Assembly (NCBI RefSeq): GCF_004745865.1
Contig: NZ_SRKZ01000004.1
Coordinates: 620,001-684,000, forward strand
DNA from: Hymenobacter wooponensis
GTDB taxonomy: Bacteria; Bacteroidota; Bacteroidia; Cytophagales; Hymenobacteraceae
Direction: 5' to 3'
DNA: 64,000 bases
In this document: piece by piece, positions 16,356 through 25,208 of the stretch
Numbering within the stretch: the stretch's first letter is position 1
How the letters are laid out: each line of letters begins with the position of its first letter
Made by a program: the position numbers and the translations under genes
Notes under the pieces: generated by a model
What the model was told of the DNA's origin: nothing
What the model saw: the letters and a program-made list of their open reading frames with translations, nothing else
Database searches by the model: none

Positions 16356-17387
16356 ATGAGCCTCCCCTTGATTGACCTGCGCTCCGACACCGTCACGCGC
16401 CCCACTCCTGCCATGCTGGACGCCATGTTCCGCGCCAGCGTCGGCGACGATGTATACGACGAAGACCCCACCGTGCGCGCCCTGGAGCAGGAAGCTGCCG
16501 ACCGCTTCGGCCTCGAAGCCGGCCTGTTCTGCCCCTCCGGCACCATGACCAACCAAATTGCCATCAAAGCCCACACCGAGCCCCTTTCGGAAGTGGTGTG
16601 TGAGCAGACCTCGCACATCTACCTCTGGGAAGTAGGTGGTATTGCCTTCCACTCGGGGGCATCGGTGGCGCTGCTGCCCGGCAACCGCGGCCGCCTCACG
16701 GCGGAGCAGGTAGAGGCTGCCATTCGGCCCGTGAACATCCATTACCCCACCACTAGCCTCATCTCCCTCGAAAACACCCACAACCGCGGCGGCGGCAGCT
16801 GCTACGAGCTGTCGGAAATTGAGAGCATTGCCGAAGTAGCCCAGCGCCACAACATTCCGCTCCACCTCGATGGGGCCCGCGTGTTCAACGCCTTGGTCGC
16901 CACGGGGCAGTCGGCTAAGGAATACGGCCGCCTGTTTGACACCATCTCCGTGTGCCTCTCTAAGGGCCTGGGCGCGCCGGTAGGTTCCGTTCTGCTGGGC
17001 AGCAAGCAGTTCATCCAGAAAACCAAGCGCATCCGGAAGGTGATGGGCGGCGGCATGCGACAGGCCGGCTACATCGCGGCAGCAGGCCTATACGCCCTAG
17101 AAAACAACGTGGAGCGCCTCGCCGACGACCACGCCCGGGCCCAGCGTCTCGGTGCCACGCTGGCCGCTCAGCCTTACGTAGCTACCGTGCTACCCGTTGA
17201 GACCAACCTGGTTATCTTCAAGCTAGCCGACTCCATGCCAGCGGAGCAGTTCCTGGCGAAGCTGGAAGAGCAGGGTATCAAAGCATCCTCCTTCGGCCCC
17301 CAGATGATCCGCTTCGTGACCCACCTGGATGTGGACGACGCCATGATTGAGCGGATTGAAACGGCTCTTACTGGCCTACAGGGGTAG
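16356..17387 (+). CDS. ltaE: low-specificity L-threonine aldolase
   Basis: The 343-residue protein (start ATG 16356, MSLPLIDLRSDTVTRPT) is a PLP-dependent fold-type I enzyme that splits L-threonine or L-allo-threonine into glycine and acetaldehyde. DLRSDTVTRPTPAM is the family N-terminus. SGTMTNQIA is the cofactor phosphate region, LHLDGARVFNA contains the PLP-stacking/aspartate segment, and SVCLSKGLGAPVGS contains the Schiff-base lysine. Length is normal. It is transcribed alone, divergent from the small basic protein. Confidence 0.95.
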   Translation: MSLPLIDLRSDTVTRPTPAMLDAMFRASVGDDVYDEDPTVRALEQEAADRFGLEAGLFCPSGTMTNQIAIKAHTEPLSEVVCEQTSHIYLWEVGGIAFHSGASVALLPGNRGRLTAEQVEAAIRPVNIHYPTTSLISLENTHNRGGGSCYELSEIESIAEVAQRHNIPLHLDGARVFNALVATGQSAKEYGRLFDTISVCLSKGLGAPVGSVLLGSKQFIQKTKRIRKVMGGGMRQAGYIAAAGLYALENNVERLADDHARAQRLGATLAAQPYVATVLPVETNLVIFKLADSMPAEQFLAKLEEQGIKASSFGPQMIRFVTHLDVDDAMIERIETALTGLQG

Positions 17388-17561
17388 GAATACCACTTGC
17401 TTTAGTGCCCCGGGTGTAGTCTTTCTTTTGCAATGAGGAGGGGCTGCAGCCGGGGCATTTGCATGCGTTGGCCGCAACGCTGAAGCTTGATTTCGGCTTA
17501 TAGTAGTGTTTGTTCGTACAGTTTTAGCAACGTTCTTTCTCCGCTCACCAACTCGTTGCCG

Positions 17562-18839
17562 ATGCAGCTATACAATACATTCGCCATTCTGCTTGTCCTG
17601 GCCGCCGCCTTTGGCTATATCAATCACCGTTTTCTGCGGTTACCTAGTACCATAGGGCTAATGATATTGGCCCTGGTCTCCTCGCTAATTACAGTAGGGC
17701 TAGGCCACATGGGGGTAGAATGGGTGCTTGCGGCCAGCCAGCTGGTGCGCAGTATTGATTTCCACACCGTGCTTATGCAGGTGATGCTAAGCTTTCTGTT
17801 GTTTGCGGGTGCTATCCACGTTGATGTTCGCGCTCTGGGAGCCCAGCGCTTACCCGTTGCGGCCCTGGCTTCCGTTGGTACGCTCCTCTCTACGGTGATA
17901 GTAGCCAGCATCATGTACTTCATTCTGCCGCTGTTTGGGCTGCCCATTGACTATATCTATTGTCTGCTGTTTGGGGCACTTATCTCTCCCACCGATCCCA
18001 TTGCCGTGCTCGGCATTCTGAAAGAAGCCCGCATCGATAAGTCATTAGAAATCAATATTGTTGGAGAGTCCCTGTTCAATGATGGCATTGCGGTAGTAGT
18101 GTTCGTGAGCTTATTCCAGATTGCTCGTTTTGGTGCCGGCGAGGCTACTGCCAGCGTGGTAGGCGAGCTATTTCTGCGCGAAGCTGTAGGCGGCATTCTG
18201 CTGGGTGTGGCCATGGGCTACGCCACATTCTGGGCCCTGCGCACCATAGATCATTATCAGGTGGAGGTACTGATTACGTTGGCGCTGGTAATGGGTGGCA
18301 CGGCCCTGGCTACGGCTCTGCATACCTCAGGCCCCTTGGCCATTGTAGTAGCCGGCCTAATTGTCGGCGACAAGGGCCGCAGCCTAGGCATGTCCGACGT
18401 TACTCGCGAGTATCTCGATAAGTTCTGGGAGATTCTGGATGAGATATTGAATGCCGTGTTATTTGTGCTGATTGGCCTAGAAATGCTGATTCTAGATATC
18501 AACCGCACTATTCTGGTAGTGGGAGCCGTGGCTATTATAGTAGTACTGTTGGCCCGGGTGGTTTCCGTTTCGCTGCCCTTAAGCATGCTGCGAAGTCGTT
18601 TTGCCTTTAACCGCCCAAACCTTCGGGTGCTGACGTGGGGTGGCCTACGCGGTGGTATTTCCGTTGCACTTGCCCTTTCCCTTCCCGAAACCATGCCCCG
18701 CGACCTGATTGTGGGCATTACGTATGTGGTGGTGATTTTCAGCATTATTGTGCAAGGCCTTACCATTGGGCCACTAGTGAAAAGGCTCGGCCTCAGCACA
18801 CCTGCTCCCGAAGGAGAATCTGTTGCCGCCCACCATTAA
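17562..18839 (+). CDS. CPA1 family Na+/H+ antiporter
   Basis: The start at ATG 17562 (MQLYNTFAILLVLAAAF) gives 425 residues and about 12 membrane helices. The CPA1 motifs are visible: ISPTDPIAVLGIL in helix 4/5 and GESLFNDG, which has the Asn-Asp pair of electroneutral exchangers. It probably exports Na+ in exchange for H+ at the inner membrane. A second CPA1 gene at 25209 is not a close copy. Upstream in-frame codons to 17487 do not look native. Confidence 0.92.
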   Translation: MQLYNTFAILLVLAAAFGYINHRFLRLPSTIGLMILALVSSLITVGLGHMGVEWVLAASQLVRSIDFHTVLMQVMLSFLLFAGAIHVDVRALGAQRLPVAALASVGTLLSTVIVASIMYFILPLFGLPIDYIYCLLFGALISPTDPIAVLGILKEARIDKSLEINIVGESLFNDGIAVVVFVSLFQIARFGAGEATASVVGELFLREAVGGILLGVAMGYATFWALRTIDHYQVEVLITLALVMGGTALATALHTSGPLAIVVAGLIVGDKGRSLGMSDVTREYLDKFWEILDEILNAVLFVLIGLEMLILDINRTILVVGAVAIIVVLLARVVSVSLPLSMLRSRFAFNRPNLRVLTWGGLRGGISVALALSLPETMPRDLIVGITYVVVIFSIIVQGLTIGPLVKRLGLSTPAPEGESVAAHH

Positions 18840-18877
18840 GCTGCGTTTCTACTGGCCTAGCCGCCTGCTCGTCCACT

Positions 18878-19510
18878 ATGTCTCTTCGCCCTGATTCCGA
18901 CCAAGCCCTAAGCCACCTCGCACAAGCCGACCCCGTACTGGCCCGCCTGATAGCCCAGGGCCGGCCCATTCAGCCATCTGCCCACGAAGACTTGTATCTG
19001 GCGCTGCTGCGTGCCATTGTCAGTCAGCAGATTTCCACTAAGGCCGCGGCTGCCATCTGGCGCAAGGTGCAGGCCCTGTTCCCGCCCGATGGCTACCCCG
19101 AACCGGCGGCCCTGCTCCTGCTCACGGATGAAGATCTGCGCGCCGCTGGCATCTCGCGCCAAAAAGCGGGCTACCTACGTGCTATTGCCGATTTTGCTCA
19201 GCGCGACCAACTCGACCACGCCCATCTCAGCCTGCTTGATGCTGATGCATTTACGGCCCATCTCACCCAAATAAAAGGGGTTGGCCGTTGGACTGCTCAA
19301 ATGTTGCAGATGTTTGCCCTCGATCAACCCGACGTATTTCCGGAAGGAGACTTGGGCATTCAGAATGCCATGAAGCGCCACTATGGCCTAGAGGAAACCG
19401 GCCGTGCCCTACTCAAGCGCATGACGACTATTGCCGAAGCTTGGCGCCCATATCGCACAGTAGCCAGCAAGTACCTCTGGCAGTCCTTGGATAATACACC
19501 CGCCGAATAA
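18878..19510 (+). CDS. DNA-3-methyladenine glycosylase (HhH-GPD, AlkA type)
   Basis: The 210-residue protein (start ATG 18878) belongs to the helix-hairpin-helix glycosylases that remove alkylated bases. IVSQQISTKAA is the conserved N-terminal helix region, IKGVGRWTAQML is the hairpin with GxGxWTA, and VFPEGDLGIQNAM contains the catalytic aspartate. There are no Fe-S cysteines, consistent with AlkA rather than Nth/MutY. It follows the antiporter gene after 38 bp. Confidence 0.92.
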   Translation: MSLRPDSDQALSHLAQADPVLARLIAQGRPIQPSAHEDLYLALLRAIVSQQISTKAAAAIWRKVQALFPPDGYPEPAALLLLTDEDLRAAGISRQKAGYLRAIADFAQRDQLDHAHLSLLDADAFTAHLTQIKGVGRWTAQMLQMFALDQPDVFPEGDLGIQNAMKRHYGLEETGRALLKRMTTIAEAWRPYRTVASKYLWQSLDNTPAE

Positions 19511-19513
19511 CTG

Positions 19514-19744
19514 CTAAGCGCTAGGCCTGTCTGAGCCGGCCTGGTCTGCCTCTTGGGTGGCTCGCCGCTTCTGATCCAGGTAGGTCACGAACATGGCCAC
19601 AAAAATGGCCAAGAAGGGCACGCAAAACCCAAATAGCATCCAGCGCCACAGCGAACGGTCGTTCATATGGGCAATGTAGGCCGTGATCAAAGCAGAAAGC
19701 AGGCACGGAAACAGCATCCACGCCGCGATGTCGAGAAAATACAT
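19514..19744 (-). CDS. small two-helix membrane protein
   Basis: The start at ATG 19744 (MYFLDIAAWMLFPCLL) gives 76 residues with two hydrophobic helices separated by HMNDRSLWRW and a charged cytoplasmic tail (LDQKRRATQEAD). It resembles the small hypothetical membrane proteins common in this group; no function can be assigned. It is convergent with the glycosylase gene. Confidence 0.65.
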   Translation of the reverse strand: MYFLDIAAWMLFPCLLSALITAYIAHMNDRSLWRWMLFGFCVPFLAIFVAMFVTYLDQKRRATQEADQAGSDRPSA

Positions 19745-19772
19745 GAGTAGTATTTGTGAGATGATTCGGCAG

Positions 19773-20030
19773 CTATTGGTAGGCCAGTGGTACCTGGTGT
19801 AACTGAGCGGCCAACTGCCAGCCACGGGGTTTAAGGTTGGCATAAAACCACTGCGCTCCTTCAACCAGCCAGGTCGTCCGGAAAAGATGAGCCGTCACCA
19901 CACTGTAGTCGTCAATTCCGAATTGGGCGCCACAGCAGGCGCAGCAAGTATAGTCGGGCGAGTGTCCATCCTCCCCCCAAGGCGAGACGTCATAGTCTAG
20001 CCCACATACTCGGCAATACCATATCTCCAT
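19773..20030 (-). CDS. zinc-ribbon-like small protein
   Basis: The 85-residue protein opens with YCRVCGLDYD, then WGEDGHSPDYTCCACCGAQFG, so two CxxC pairs could bind one zinc ion. The pattern CxxCG ... PWGEDG ... CxCCG-x-FG(Y/I)-D is shared with a widespread family of small hypothetical proteins. The C-terminal half (TAHLFRTTWLVEGAQWFY) is likely helical. It lies 36 bp downstream of the DUF58 gene and may be co-transcribed. The function is unknown. Confidence 0.7.
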   Translation of the reverse strand: MEIWYCRVCGLDYDVSPWGEDGHSPDYTCCACCGAQFGIDDYSVVTAHLFRTTWLVEGAQWFYANLKPRGWQLAAQLHQVPLAYQ

Positions 20031-20066
20031 CCTCCAGACTAGTCTTAAACTGTTTTGCTAGGCCTC

Positions 20067-20987
20067 TTACCGTACTTTGCCCCGCTTTACCAGGTAAGCA
20101 TACAACACCTTATCAAAAGGCTCCCGAATATCTACGGGTACGAAGTCAATCTTGTACTGCCCGCACCGCAAGGCCAGTTCCTGCTCGTAGGCCTGCATGG
20201 CAGTGCGGTACTGCTCGCGCACTTGGCCGGGCTGCAGCTTAACGGTCTGGCCGGTTTCCACATCCTCAAATATGTAGGGCCGGTCCTGAAAACCGAAATC
20301 TGACTCCGTAGCCCGATCCATGACGTGGAATAGCAATACCTCGTGGTGCTGATGGCGCAGGTGCTGCAGGGCGGCCAGAGCTTCCGTCTGTTCCTCGGGT
20401 GCCCGGCCCAGCATATCCGAAAACAGCACAACCAAGGAGCGCTTCGGGATTTGCTGGGCAATTTGATGAATTACGGCAGCTACATCCGTTTGGGTGCGGC
20501 GGGTAGGAGCGGGCCGCTCCAGCAGCTGTTGCAGCGTGAGCAGCAGCGTGTGGCGGTGAGTGCTAGTAGAGCGCACCGGCGTCTGCAGCTCCACCTGCTC
20601 AGCAAAGGTGACGAGGCCTACCGCATCGCGCTGTTTCTGCAGCAGCGTGGTAATGGCGGCGGCGCACAGCACCGAGAACCGGAGCTTGTCGTGGCTGGGC
20701 GCAGGGTAATACATACTGGGGCTCACATCGAGCAGCAGGTGGCAGCGCAGGTTAGTTTCTTCCTCGTAGCGCTTCACAAACAGCTTGTCGGTGCGGGCCA
20801 GCACTTTCCAGTCAAGGTGGCGGGTACTTTCGCCGGGATTGTAGAGGCGGTGCTCCGAGAATTCTACCGAAAACCCGTGGTACGGCGACTGATGCAAGCC
20901 CGTGATAAACCCTTCTACCAGCTGTCGGGCCAGAAATTCAAGGTTCTCGAAGGAGCGTACTGCGGCAAGGTCGAGCGGTTGGGCCAT
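20067..20987 (-). CDS. DUF58 domain-containing protein (vWA-like)
   Basis: The 306-residue protein (start ATG 20987, MAQPLDLAAVRSFENL) has the DUF58 core GESTRHLDWKVLARTDKLFVKRYEEE, then a von Willebrand A-type segment with LLLDVSPSM (metal-binding DxSxS-like) and VVLFSDML. DUF58 proteins usually sit with a MoxR AAA+ ATPase in chaperone or metal-insertion modules; no MoxR gene is adjacent here. It is cytosolic, with no membrane helix. Confidence 0.92.
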   Translation of the reverse strand: MAQPLDLAAVRSFENLEFLARQLVEGFITGLHQSPYHGFSVEFSEHRLYNPGESTRHLDWKVLARTDKLFVKRYEEETNLRCHLLLDVSPSMYYPAPSHDKLRFSVLCAAAITTLLQKQRDAVGLVTFAEQVELQTPVRSTSTHRHTLLLTLQQLLERPAPTRRTQTDVAAVIHQIAQQIPKRSLVVLFSDMLGRAPEEQTEALAALQHLRHQHHEVLLFHVMDRATESDFGFQDRPYIFEDVETGQTVKLQPGQVREQYRTAMQAYEQELALRCGQYKIDFVPVDIREPFDKVLYAYLVKRGKVR

Positions 20988-21303
20988 AAGCGGACGAAAG
21001 CAGGATGAAGAAGGCAAGGTACAACGCCTGCCGTACTCCCTTTAATAAGCCGAAAAGTAATCGGAGAGTTCTATTATTTGATATAGACAAAACTTAATGC
21101 GTTTAGTCAAATTCCTTTTATTATTGCCAAAACTGGTTTGTTTTGTTTTTTTGGCTCTCCTTATATTGTAAAAGGCCTTATCTGCATATTTCCAGCCGGT
21201 TGTCGTAAAAAGCTGGTCTTTAAATTTTTATATATGACACTAAGCCACTATTTTGCGCTGTACTTTGAAAATCTTGGAATAACAAAAATTTACTGAAGGC
21301 CCT

Positions 21304-21645
21304 GTGGAAGATCGTCACGACCAGGAAGAAATTTACTCCCAACGCATTAAAGCCGGTAAGCGCACGTATTTTTTCGATGTGAAAGCTACCCGCGGTCAGG
21401 ATTACTACCTGACCATTACCGAAAGCAAGCGTCGTCTGCGCGACGACGATACCTTCTCATACGAGAAGCACAAAATTTTCCTCTACAAGGAAGATTTCCT
21501 AAAGTTTGTTGATGCCCTACAGGATGCCGTTGACTTCGTACGCGAAGAGCTGCTGACCCCCGAGGAAGTTGCCGAGCTTGACCGCCCACGCCCCGCATAC
21601 GACGGCGAAGGCTTTTCAGCAAACCGTACTGAAGACACCTATTAA
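21304..21645 (+). CDS. PUR family nucleic-acid-binding protein (DUF3276)
   Basis: The 113-residue protein starts at GTG 21304. IYSQRIKAGKRTYFFDVKATRG and YYLTITESKRR are the PUR-repeat motifs of the Bacteroidota DUF3276 family, related to eukaryotic Pur-alpha; a single repeat dimerises to bind single-stranded nucleic acid. The acidic C-terminus (LTPEEVAELDRPRP) is disordered. The 316-bp upstream gap is AT-rich and probably holds its promoter, but no box could be chosen confidently. Confidence 0.88.
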   Translation: MEDRHDQEEIYSQRIKAGKRTYFFDVKATRGQDYYLTITESKRRLRDDDTFSYEKHKIFLYKEDFLKFVDALQDAVDFVREELLTPEEVAELDRPRPAYDGEGFSANRTEDTY

Positions 21646-21707
21646 TCACTTTAACTGGAAGCCTACAGAAACACTCTCTACTAGAACGATTTTTACGCTT
21701 CCCATCT

Positions 21708-21743
21708 ACGGCGCGTCTGACTCAGCTCAGGCGCGCCGTTTTG
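21708..21743 (+). terminator. rho-independent terminator after the PUR gene
   Basis: The stem ACGGCGCG-CTGA pairs with TCAG-CGCGCCGT (one mismatch), followed by TTTTGG. It lies about 60 bp past the stop. The rest of the 401-bp gap (to 22046) holds three CTAGGCC motifs and the ychF promoter box but no gene. Confidence 0.75.
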
Positions 21744-21975
21744 GCTTTTAGCTACTGCTAGGCCTATTCAGGCTGTCAGTATTGTGGTAGTAAATATAGG
21801 CCAGTTACTGCGCTTATACTGATGCGTTGGGGTACGGGTATGCCCCTCGCAACGTACTTGCTAGGCCAGCACCAGTAAAACGTAGCCCTCCCGGCTATGG
21901 CCCTGTTCAGTAAGCTAAGGAGTAGCTCTTATGTGCTAGGCCAGTTCAGGCCGTGCTTTCCCCAAAAAAGCCCCG

Positions 21976-21983
21976 TACCTTTG
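21976..21983 (+). promoter_or_regulatory. -7 box upstream of ychF
   Basis: TACCTTTG fits the Bacteroidota TAnnTTTG consensus exactly and is followed by CGGC, as in the matching box of the ABC-F gene. It lies 64 bp before the ychF start. A -33 TTTG is not clear. Confidence 0.5.
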
Positions 21984-22046
21984 CGGCACGAATGGCGGCC
22001 TTAGACCTCATTCACTCATTCTCTTAGTCACTCAATCACCTCCTAT

Positions 22047-23144
22047 ATGGGTCTCCGCTGCGGTATCGTCGGCCTGCCTAACGTCGGCAAATCCACGCTG
22101 TTCAACGCTCTTTCTAATGCCAAGGCCGAGTCGGCCAACTACCCGTTCTGCACCATTGAGCCGAACGTGGGCGTAATTACCGTGCCCGATGAGCGCCTTC
22201 AGATTCTGGAGCAGCTGGTGAACCCCAAGCGGGTGCTGCCCACCATTATTGAGTTCGTGGACATTGCTGGCCTGGTGAAAGGTGCGAGCAAGGGCGAAGG
22301 CCTTGGCAATAAATTCCTGGCCAACATCCGTGAGGTAGATGCCATCATCCACGTGACCCGTTGCTTCGACGACCCCAACATCGTGCACGTAGCTGGCGGC
22401 GTTGACCCCGTCTTCGACAAAGACGTAATCGACACGGAACTGCAAATCAAAGACCTGGAGAGCATCGATAAGAAGCTGGCCAAGTCGGAGCGCTCGGCTA
22501 AGGGCGGCGATGCCCAGGCTAAGAAGGAAGTTGCAGCCCTGCAAAAGTTCAAAGCTGCCCTCGAAGGCGGCCAGAACGCCCGTGCCGTGGAAGCCACCCC
22601 TGAGGAGCTGGAAGCCGTGGCTGATCTGCAGCTGCTCACCATCAAGCCGGTTATTTACGTGGCTAACGTAGATGAGGCCAGCGCCACCACCGGCAACGCC
22701 CACACCCAGGCCCTACAGGCCCACGTGGCTCAGGAAGGCGCCGAGGTAGTGCTGGTATCGGCCGCCATTGAGTCGCAGATTGCCGAGATGGAAGACCCCG
22801 AGGAAAAAGAGATGTTCCTGGCTGAATATGGCCTCAAGGAGTCGGGCCTGAACCGCCTGATCCGCGCCTCTTACTCCCTGCTCAACCTGATTACCTACTT
22901 CACGGCGGGCGTACAGGAAGTACGCGCCTGGACCATCCACAAGGGCGACAAAGCCCCCGCTGCCGCTGGTGTTATCCACTCCGACTTCGAGAAGGGCTTC
23001 ATCCGGGCTGAGGTAATTAAGCTGGCCGACTACCAGGAGTACAAGACCGAGGTAAAGATCAAGGAAGCCGGTAAAATGGCCGTGGAAGGCAAAGACTACG
23101 TGGTGCAGGACGGCGACATCATGCACTTCCGCTTCAACGTCTAG
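22047..23144 (+). CDS. ychF: redox-regulated ribosome-binding ATPase YchF
   Basis: The 365-residue protein is an OBG-family P-loop NTPase that prefers ATP over GTP and associates with ribosomes. GLPNVGKSTLFNALS is the Walker A site, FVDIAGLVKGASKGEGLGN the switch II/G3 region and IYVANVDE the altered G4 motif (NKxD replaced by NVDE), which explains ATP preference. The C-terminal TGS-like domain begins near residue 280 (LNLITYFTAGVQEVRAW). Length and order are standard. Confidence 0.97.
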   Translation: MGLRCGIVGLPNVGKSTLFNALSNAKAESANYPFCTIEPNVGVITVPDERLQILEQLVNPKRVLPTIIEFVDIAGLVKGASKGEGLGNKFLANIREVDAIIHVTRCFDDPNIVHVAGGVDPVFDKDVIDTELQIKDLESIDKKLAKSERSAKGGDAQAKKEVAALQKFKAALEGGQNARAVEATPEELEAVADLQLLTIKPVIYVANVDEASATTGNAHTQALQAHVAQEGAEVVLVSAAIESQIAEMEDPEEKEMFLAEYGLKESGLNRLIRASYSLLNLITYFTAGVQEVRAWTIHKGDKAPAAAGVIHSDFEKGFIRAEVIKLADYQEYKTEVKIKEAGKMAVEGKDYVVQDGDIMHFRFNV

Positions 23145-23203
23145 TCAGGGAATTTTCGAATTAAGCTGATTGGTTCTGAAACCTGCTTACAGCATACGCA
23201 CCC

Positions 23204-23413
23204 ATGGACGTAAAAGACAGCAACGGTAACCTGCTCAACGAGGGCGACTCGGTTACCATCAACAAAGATCTGAAGGTGAAAGGCATGGCGCAGGCGCTCA
23301 AGCGCGGTACTGTGGTCAAGAACATCCGCCTCACCAACAGCCCTGCCGAGATTGAAGGCAAGGCTGGAGGTAGCGTGCTGGTTATCAAAACCGAGTTCAT
23401 AAAGAAGGCCTAG
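23204..23413 (+). CDS. PhnA-type protein, C-terminal domain only
   Basis: The 69-residue protein is the C-terminal half of the family labelled alkylphosphonate utilization protein PhnA: KDSNGNLLNEGDSVTINKDLKVKG and LKRGTVVKNIRLT are typical. The zinc-ribbon N-terminus of E. coli PhnA is absent, as in other short versions. The family name is historical and does not show phosphonate use. The gene ends GCC TAG inside a GGCCTAGG motif, then has a strong terminator. Confidence 0.85.
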   Translation: MDVKDSNGNLLNEGDSVTINKDLKVKGMAQALKRGTVVKNIRLTNSPAEIEGKAGGSVLVIKTEFIKKA

Positions 23414-23439
23414 GCCACTTCCATAGCAGTCTTTAACTT

Positions 23440-23477
23440 AAAACGCCCCGGCCGAATCATGCGGCCGGGGCGTTTTT
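23440..23477 (+). terminator. rho-independent terminator after the PhnA-type gene
   Basis: A perfect 15-bp stem (AAAACGCCCCGGCCG and its complement) with a 7-base loop is followed by TTTTT. It works in both directions. Confidence 0.92.
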
Positions 23478-23524
23478 GGTATTGCTCAAACACAAGTACT
23501 CTACTTCTCGCGGAACATATTCAC

Positions 23525-23559
23525 AAAAAAGCTAGACCTCACAAGAACTGAGGTCTAGC
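23525..23559 (-). terminator. rho-independent terminator after the M48 protease gene
   Basis: A perfect 11-bp stem (GCTAGACCTCA and complement) is followed on the minus strand by a T6 run. It lies about 28 bp past the stop of the protease gene. Confidence 0.88.
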
Positions 23560-23586
23560 TTTCGATTATTCGCAGATACCTACGGG

Positions 23587-25047
23587 CTACTTCCCTACCA
23601 CCTTGAATAGCTGACCAGCGGTCAGTCTATCGGTGGTTTTCATACCGTTGAGGATGGCCATTTCTTCATAACGTTTCGAGGAAACACCATTGGCAGCAAG
23701 CGCCGAGGCAAGCGTTTGTCCGCCTTTAGCTGTTTTGATGCGGACGCGCTCCGGCTGACGGTTGATCTTGCTGGCATCAGTGAGGCGGCGGAAGCCTTGG
23801 GCTACATTCTGGAAGGTGCCACCGTAGGTATTCAGGGTGCCGGGGCCGCAGAGGCCTACGAGAGCGTAAAGCGTCTGGCCATCCTGAATAACATAGGAAA
23901 GCGTGCTGGCCGTCACGCCCTGCTGACCAGTTTGCTGATCTTGGCCTACTTGGTCGCCCTGAATGACTACAGCCGGAAAGCTGTTCACGGTAGTTTTCTG
24001 GGCCTGGGCGTTCTGCAGCTTTAGCTGTTGCGCCAAGGCCTGGGCCGTTTCATCCAGCGACTTATTGCCGGCGGGCAACAGGATCATCACGGCTTTGCCG
24101 TTGGGCTCCGCCATCTGGAACTGGCTGGGCGAGTTCTGCGACTTCCAGCCCTGAGGTATTGGAAATTGGAATTTTAAATCAGGGTGATAGAACACGCTGT
24201 TTTCCACGTAGCCTTCCCGGGGGTTGTCGCCGTAGGGCAAGCCTTCAATCATGCGCAGGTATTGGTCGCGGTTGACGGCCAGTTGACGGCCAGCCTGCTG
24301 CTCGGCCGTAACGGCCAGCTTCTTCACCCGGGTGTAGCGGTCGGCGGAGTTGGGGTGAGTAGACAAGAACGTAGGCACGGGGTCGGCCCCGCTGCTTTGC
24401 TCAGTGCGCTGCAGAGTGAGAAAGAAATCGGCCATGGAGGCCGGGTCGTAGCCAATTTTGCTGGAGTACTTCACGCCCAGGTTGTCCGCCTCGTTTTCGG
24501 CGTCGCGGCCGTACTTGAGCAGGCCTAGGCCTACCCCTTGCTGCACCGCGCCCCCCACCGACTGCATCACGCGCGGGGCAATAACGGAGCCCAGAATCAG
24601 CCCGATGCCCGCAATAGTGGAGCGCGTCTGCTGCTTCTGTCCGTGGCGGGCCGTAATGTGTCCGATTTCGTGCCCCAGTACGCCGCTGAACTGCGCTTCA
24701 TTATTGAAGTGAGCCATAATGCCACGCGTGAAGTACACGTGCCCGTCGGGGGTGGCGAAGGCATTGATAATGGGCGAGTCAACAATAGTGAAGCCCTTCA
24801 CGTCGGCTGGCCGGTCTGAGATTCGGCCCATCTGCATGCCCTTGCTATCAATATAGCTTTGAAGCTTGGCGTTGTCGAGTAGGCCAAATTGCGCAATAAC
24901 GGAAGGGTCGGGCTGCGCTCCTTGGACGGGCAGAGCCGGCCGGGATGCAGGAGTAGGCCCCGCGGGCACAGAGCCGCCAAGGGGCAACAGTAGCACCAGC
25001 ATGGCGCCAGCACGCGCAGAAGCGGAAAGGGAGAGAGTGGGTTTCAT
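23587..25047 (-). CDS. M48 family zinc metalloprotease, secreted
   Basis: The 486-residue protein has a signal peptide (first 30 residues), then the M48 catalytic domain: GVLGHEIGHITARHG contains HExxH near residue 125, and ENEADNLGVKY supplies the third ligand. STHPNSADRY closes the peptidase core. It resembles BepA/YfgC-type periplasmic proteases that act in outer-membrane protein quality control. The last 60 residues (IKTAKGGQTLASAL to LTAGQLFKVVG) look like a LysM-type domain. The TPR tail of BepA is absent. Confidence 0.92.
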   Translation of the reverse strand: MKPTLSLSASARAGAMLVLLLPLGGSVPAGPTPASRPALPVQGAQPDPSVIAQFGLLDNAKLQSYIDSKGMQMGRISDRPADVKGFTIVDSPIINAFATPDGHVYFTRGIMAHFNNEAQFSGVLGHEIGHITARHGQKQQTRSTIAGIGLILGSVIAPRVMQSVGGAVQQGVGLGLLKYGRDAENEADNLGVKYSSKIGYDPASMADFFLTLQRTEQSSGADPVPTFLSTHPNSADRYTRVKKLAVTAEQQAGRQLAVNRDQYLRMIEGLPYGDNPREGYVENSVFYHPDLKFQFPIPQGWKSQNSPSQFQMAEPNGKAVMILLPAGNKSLDETAQALAQQLKLQNAQAQKTTVNSFPAVVIQGDQVGQDQQTGQQGVTASTLSYVIQDGQTLYALVGLCGPGTLNTYGGTFQNVAQGFRRLTDASKINRQPERVRIKTAKGGQTLASALAANGVSSKRYEEMAILNGMKTTDRLTAGQLFKVVGK

Positions 25048-25208
25048 GGGAGAGAGCTAGGAGTTTTACTATAGGTGCAATAAGCCTGCAACGCAGCTCA
25101 TCAGCCTGAAGGTTACGGCGGAATACAATTCTTAAGGCGAAAGGCGTGCCATAATAGCTTCCTACACCTAACAAGTACCACTCGCTCGCGACCTTTAGGC
25201 CATGTTTC